From Lunularia cruciata (taxonomy: Eukaryota > Streptophyta > Marchantiopsida > Lunulariales > Lunulariaceae): a stretch of 64,000 bases of DNA. Below the pieces are notes generated by a model, which saw only the letters and a program-made list of their open reading frames with translations, searched no databases and was not told where the DNA came from. The DNA is taken from positions 32,860,001 through 32,924,000 of the forward strand of contig OX419760.1 of the NCBI GenBank assembly GCA_948567375.1, in the 5' to 3' direction. Shown piece by piece: positions 59,389 through 64,000 of the stretch. Position numbers and translations under genes: made by a program. How positions within the stretch are numbered: the first letter of the stretch is position 1; each line of letters opens with the position of its first letter.

Positions 59389-60109
59389 TTGGTGTTGACA
59401 CTTGGTGGTGATCCTTGGTGGGTTACTTGTGATGGTTACAATTGCAATTTAAGTTACATTGTCATAAAAAAATTCTTTGGGGATTCTAGAGAAGATATTG
59501 CTATAGTATGTAATGGTTTTACACAAAGTGGCACTTGGTATCAACCTATATCTCAGGTTCCAATGAGGGAGGAAATTGACTATGATTTGGAGTTTGATAT
59601 AGAGGATGATTTAGTTGAGAGTGCACTTGGTATGTACGCACTATTGTTGTGGGAAATGGATGAGATTTATGGGGCCTCCAAAGTCCCCAAGTGCTACTTT
59701 GGTATGGTGGGTACTATTGAGTTGAATGATTTTATCTAGGAGTTTAATAATTGGTATGAACTACAATAGATGCGGAACTCGACTTTGTTCACACCTTTTT
59801 ATGGCATAGAAGAGGTTTTTTCAACACTTGGAGAGTCCACTAATGGATGACTATCATGAGTTCAAGAGAGGTCACTTGGAGAAGATCAAGCTATGGAGAC
59901 AATATTGGTCTCCAAACTACATCTCCATTACTTCAAGCTTGGTTGCTAGGGGTAGATTGGCAATACCCATGAGTTCTAGCTCTAATAGCATTGATGTATC
60001 TTATGGAGCTGCACTAGTTGGAGATGGTGCTACTACAAGTGGAAATATTGCTATAGGAGGTGGTGTAGTACCAAGTTTAACCCCATGGGGAAGTTCTTCC
60101 AATGCTTGA
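59389..60109 (+). pseudogene. Gag N-terminal region, copy 2
   Basis: The 116-codon ORF 59389-59739 (acidic, with EIDYDLEFDIEDD) and the 93-codon ORF 59828-60109 precede the knuckles. The first may be an extra N-terminal segment; I know no match. Stops at about 59737 and 59767 separate them. Confidence 0.5.
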
Positions 60110-60339
60110 GGTAGAATTACCGAGGAGTGTGGATTGACAAGTTGAGGAGCTTGCAAGAATTCCAATGAAAGGCTTGAGAGAGCCTATGCAAGGCATACAA
60201 TTGAATGAGATAATTGATCAATTTCACTCAAGGAGTTACTAAGGCCCAATCAGCCTAGTTTTGGTATGGGATCTTGGATAGGGTGTTATGATGTCAAGTA
60301 CATGATGCTATGTTGTTATAGGCTACCTCACCTACTTTG

Positions 60340-61104
60340 ACAATGGTATTTAGTTTGGCTGAGCGCATTGAGCTCAACATGGTTGAGGAGAGAGTAGTGA
60401 CATCTAGATTTGATAGGGAGACCTCAGCCATAATTGTTACATCTTCTAGAGTGTTGTAGAGTGCACCATATTGTGTTGGCTTTTTAGGGCAAAGTAGAAA
60501 ACCTAGATCTAATGGAATAAGTGGAGGGCTTGGTGCAACTAGACCCTTACCTTCATTTTTAGGTCAATAACAACTAGTGAGTGGTTATGTTGCTTGTTGG
60601 CCTTATGGTAGACCTCATCACAAGAGAGAGTGCACTTAGAGTAGTGGACATAATAGTTTTGGTGCATCACAACCAACATAGAGACATTGGGACCATTGTC
60701 ACAAATTTGGTCACACTAGTGGCCGATGCTTTGATCTTCACCTCAAATTACAAAATAATATGGCTAGTATGGTAGGTGGTAGAGGAGCTCTAAGTCATGG
60801 TGGTGGTAGAGGACCCACACTTGGTGGAGGCACAATACCTACCCTTGCTTTTGATACAACCATAACTACTTAGATTGAGCAATTGGAGTAGAGATTGGCT
60901 AACATGGCCATAGTTCAGAGGAGATCAGATTTGGGTATTGAGGCTTCTACCTCTTATGTTGGTGATATAGAAATCTTGGACTTTATGTGCAAAGCAACAC
61001 AAGTAGATGCATTTGACACAATGACTAGGAGTGTAGTACATGCTCTAGAGCCTAGAAGAGCATCAGTGAAGTTGGATCTACAAAGAGGAAAGGCTAGTAG
61101 ATAG
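60340..61104 (+). pseudogene. Gag with two CCHC zinc knuckles, copy 2
   Basis: SLAERIELNMVEE opens the end of the capsid. Knuckle 1 is CWPYGRPHHKREC at 60595-60633 (second Cys changed to Tyr). Knuckle 2 is WDHCHKFGHTSGRC at 60688-60729 (first Cys changed to Trp). Both lie in the same frame. The ORF 60895-61104 after them matches 2841-3062 in copy 1. Two knuckles would bind packaged RNA. Confidence 0.75.
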
Positions 61105-61303
61105 GTCAAATTTCCCAGGTCTTTCATACTCTTTTTGGCACTATAGATAATATCCATGGCTCTTAGATATTCTAGCATAGGTGTCATAGGTGGTGATGGA
61201 GTGCATGATGGACTAGATGCTAGTCAAACACCTACTACTATATAGATTGAGTCTAGCATGATGTTAAGGATGGCTTATTTGATTATATGCTTCCTTTTAT
61301 TCT

Positions 61304-62220
61304 ATGACATGTTTACATTGGGAGTTGATCCAATTCCAATGTTTTGATTGGTTGCAATACTTTGTGAGAGTAGAGATGATATGGTTCTTGTTTCTAGAGC
61401 ATAAGTGGTTGAAAATGGAGCTGACTTGTTTGAGGAGCATTGGATGTGCTCAACAACCAATGGTTTATGGTAGGCAGAAGCAACTAGATCTGCCTTTGAG
61501 CAAACTCAGTTCTCACCTAGAGTTGTCCTATTGGACAACCAAAGGAGGATTTTCCATTTTTTGGGACCTTCAAGGAAGGTCTATACACTAAAGAGGATCT
61601 TATTAAACTTTCGTCTTTAGCCCCTTATGTTAGAGAAGGCTATAGTTATCAATCTTGAGTTACAAAATACTGATGTGGAAAGGTGTCTATTTTAGATTCA
61701 AATATCTCTAAGGGGTAGTTCTACACAATATATCACATATGGAGAGCTCATTGTCCAGATTTAGCCTAGTCATTCAATTGATAGTTACGTGGTGAAAGCT
61801 CAAGCCATTGTGACAATAATAGAGTCATATGATGTGATAGTTGGTGGAGTAATATTATACTCAATAGGTTTTAGTATTGATTATTGGGAGGAGACAACCT
61901 CCTATAGACCAAGTTGGCAGTCAGGTAATGAATGTGTATGCCACCTACCATTCTGCTTTAGTAATGGTAGTCTTGGCTCACTATAGTCAAGGACCATAAC
62001 ATTAGTTTCAAGTTTTAGTGGTTTTGTTATTTGACCTAGTGACTTATTGGAGGGGAATACTCATGTGGATGATACTCCAATACTAAAGGAGATCACTTGG
62101 ATTTGGAATAAAAATAGGATTGTTCAATCTACCTTGGATGTTCCATTGTGGAGTTCTAAGGAGGCATTGGAATAACAAGTAGATCAGTTGGTGCAATAGG
62201 CTTAATGTGGAACCTTTATA
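61304..62220 (+). pseudogene. Protease and linker, copy 2
   Basis: RVVLLDNQ-type sequence (about 61515) and YITYGELIVQI (about 61730) match copy 1. The active site DSG has become NFR (about 61605). The linker to the methyltransferase (61789-62210) aligns with 3780-4200. Confidence 0.65.
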
Positions 62221-63200
62221 TCACTAAGAGACCAATGTGAGGATGAGCCTCCAAAGTCTATTACCCTGTCATCTTTGGATACCACACTCATTGCTTGGCA
62301 ATATCTAATAGAGGGAATCTATCTATTGGAATTGTTTGGTAGGATTAGCACTAGACTAGTTATGGTACTATAGGCAAGTATACAAGTACAAAGGTACTTG
62401 TATGTGGAGAGAGATGAGACTACTAGGCAAGTCTCTCTACATCATGTGGTACACTTCACTTAACACTCAAGGATTACCAAAAGGCCCTATCAATAGACAT
62501 CTCCTGGCTAGGGCATAGGATTTGGAGAGACATGGTCCTATTCATTTGGTGGTCTTGGTCTTGGATTGCCATGTCAGGGGCATACCCATACCGGGTAAGG
62601 TCAAGGTCTATAGGATCCCCAATTTGTTGTGTTTTGGGAGATGTTATGTATACTATGATATCTCTAGCCTAGATTTTGGAGAACATCTCTTTAATAGGTG
62701 ATTCTTGTACACGGGTTGTGGGAAAATAGGTCTATTTTTAGATGAGACCTGTCATGTTGTTGGATGCTGCCAAAGTGAGATCATGGGCTCATCATCTTCA
62801 ACTTTGGTGGATGAACCTCTTACCTAAAGAGGTTCTATAATGTGCTTATGATGGGATTCAATGACTAGACCACTTTATTGTTGATGATATTTTGGATGTT
62901 GGGTACCAATCTAAAATGGTAGTGGTGGTTGATAGGTCACCTATGACAATGGTGAACCTTGTTGGACAACCCATATCCGCTTTACACATACTTATGAGTT
63001 TCACAATCTCCCGTGCTTTTTAAGAGAGAGGTCTTAGACTCGTTTGAGACTCATAGTTATAGTATTTGGTGGATCCTTGTGCCAATGAGAGGATGAGGGA
63101 TTTCATATTGGTATTACCATTGGTACAATAGCGTCAAAAGCATCAAGCATCAAGTGTTAGGTCAGGCTATGGATGTGAATTTTTTGACTTGGATTGCAAG
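62221..63200 (+). pseudogene. DNMT3/DRM-like cytosine-5 methyltransferase domain, copy 2
   Basis: Motif I LELFGRIST is at about 62326-62352. YVERDE follows near 62400. Motif IV keeps the intact GLPCQGHT, with PCQ at 62569-62577, where copy 1 has PCK. Motif VI reads ENIS at 62679-62690. The end carries QVLGQAMDVN and LTWI (63150-63195), matching copy 1 motif X. The frame changes several times. Each copy keeps some catalytic residues the other has lost, so both descend from an element whose methyltransferase was probably intact. Confidence 0.83.
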
Positions 63201-63469
63201 CCTTGGCTTGGTAGGCAATGGAACAAGTGAGTAGGGTATTATTGGGAGATAATTGATCGATATTAATGAGAGTGGTCTACTTGGAGTCCATCTAGGTGAG
63301 CATGGCCTACTTGGATTACACACTTGGTCTACTTGGGATGCAGCTAGAAGATGTATGGAGCTTATAGCTAGAGTAGAGGGAGTTTTTTGCATTGAAGTAA
63401 GGGACGTGGTTGGAGGGATTAGACATTATTACTTCCAAGGGCCGATGTAATAGCCAGTTAGTGCGTCTT

Positions 63470-64000
63470 CCACTCCTACATCAATTATAAAGGATGCTTG
63501 GGAGTTAAATATTGGATCCAAGCTTGCAAGAGGAGAAAGACAAAGAGTTTGGAGGTTCTTGAGGAGCTTCAAAAGTTGTTTCGCCTTAAGTATGAAGGAT
63601 TTGGGTACTCTAAAAAGACTGGGTATTTGGATTGAGCTTACTAATGATACACTAGTTTTTTGACATCCCTACAAATATAGGAACATGGAGGGAGCAATGA
63701 TTCAAAGTTGGAATAGAGACCTTTTTGAGGCTGGTTTGGTGGAGATTTTACATAGAGAGTATGCTTTAGCTACAATGATGCCAATCAAGAAGGATATGCA
63801 TGAAAACTACATAGATAAGTGGATGTGTGGAGATTAATATCCTATCAACCAACATTTTAGGGCTAATAGGTATACCATGCTTACACTGGAGGAGATCTTT
63901 GATATGATTGAGTATGCAAAGGTTTTCAATACTTTGGATTTTCAAACAAATATCATCGATTGTTAATTAGGGAAGAGGTCAACTCCAAGATAACATTTTG
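63470..64000 (+). pseudogene. Reverse transcriptase start, copy 2
   Basis: YEGFGYSKKTGYLD-type sequence (about 63590), EAGLVEILHREYA (63730) and VFNTLDF (63925) align with the RT start of copy 1. The window ends before the catalytic YIDD box. Confidence 0.8.

Larger units (their letters stand above)
58843..64000 (+). mobile_element. Ty3/gypsy element with cytosine methyltransferase, copy 2 (cut by window end)
   Basis: Partial 5' LTR, leader, gag with two zinc knuckles, protease, linker, methyltransferase and the start of RT. It aligns with copy 1 from gag (60760 against 2700) to RT. It supplies the gag part that copy 1 lacks. Whether it carries RNase H and the PHD finger cannot be seen, because the window ends inside RT. 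Confidence 0.88.

Overview
This window is nuclear DNA of a land plant with a large, repeat-filled genome. The signs are spliced exons with GT/AG borders, decayed Ty3/gypsy, Ty1/copia and PIF/Harbinger elements, primer-binding sites for initiator tRNA-Met, and long AT-rich stretches. Several elements resemble those of non-flowering plants, so a fern or gymnosperm is a reasonable guess, but the sequence does not settle the lineage. I found no tRNA, rRNA or CRISPR.

Layout. 1-2.1 kb: decayed coiled-coil reading frame, here called family X. 2.16-2.33 kb: interleaved inverted repeat. 2.7-8.6 kb: decayed Ty3/gypsy element with a DNMT3/DRM-like cytosine-5 DNA methyltransferase between protease and reverse transcriptase, and a PHD finger after integrase; it ends in an LTR-LTR junction. 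8.7-17.2 kb: a second, inverted family X copy split by a complete 7.3-kb chromovirus with both LTRs, PBS, PPT and target duplication, itself carrying a probable solo LTR in gag. 17.2-28.3 kb: two further minus-strand Ty3/gypsy remnants and an inverted LTR copy. 28.3-32.3 kb: coiled-coil remnant, then very AT-rich DNA. 32.3-41.5 kb: more GC-balanced island with the one convincing cellular gene, a five-exon minus-strand gene for a protein of about 651 residues that I do not recognise. 41.5-46 kb: AT-rich DNA with short GC-rich insertions, each bounded by its own direct repeat, and a 91-bp tandem array. 46-58.8 kb: coiled-coil ORF remnants, a 131-bp minisatellite, a Harbinger transposase relic and a Ty1/copia relic. 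58.8-64 kb: second copy of the methyltransferase-carrying gypsy element, 5' part, running off the window.

The main discovery is the methyltransferase plus PHD retrotransposon. Two diverged copies keep the methyltransferase in the same place, so it belongs to the family and is not a chance insertion. Both copies are broken by stops and frameshifts. Retroelement-encoded cytosine methyltransferases have been reported, as I recall, from a dinoflagellate and a charophyte alga; whether this plant family is described needs a search. Apart from the five-exon gene, nothing here looks like an intact protein-coding gene.
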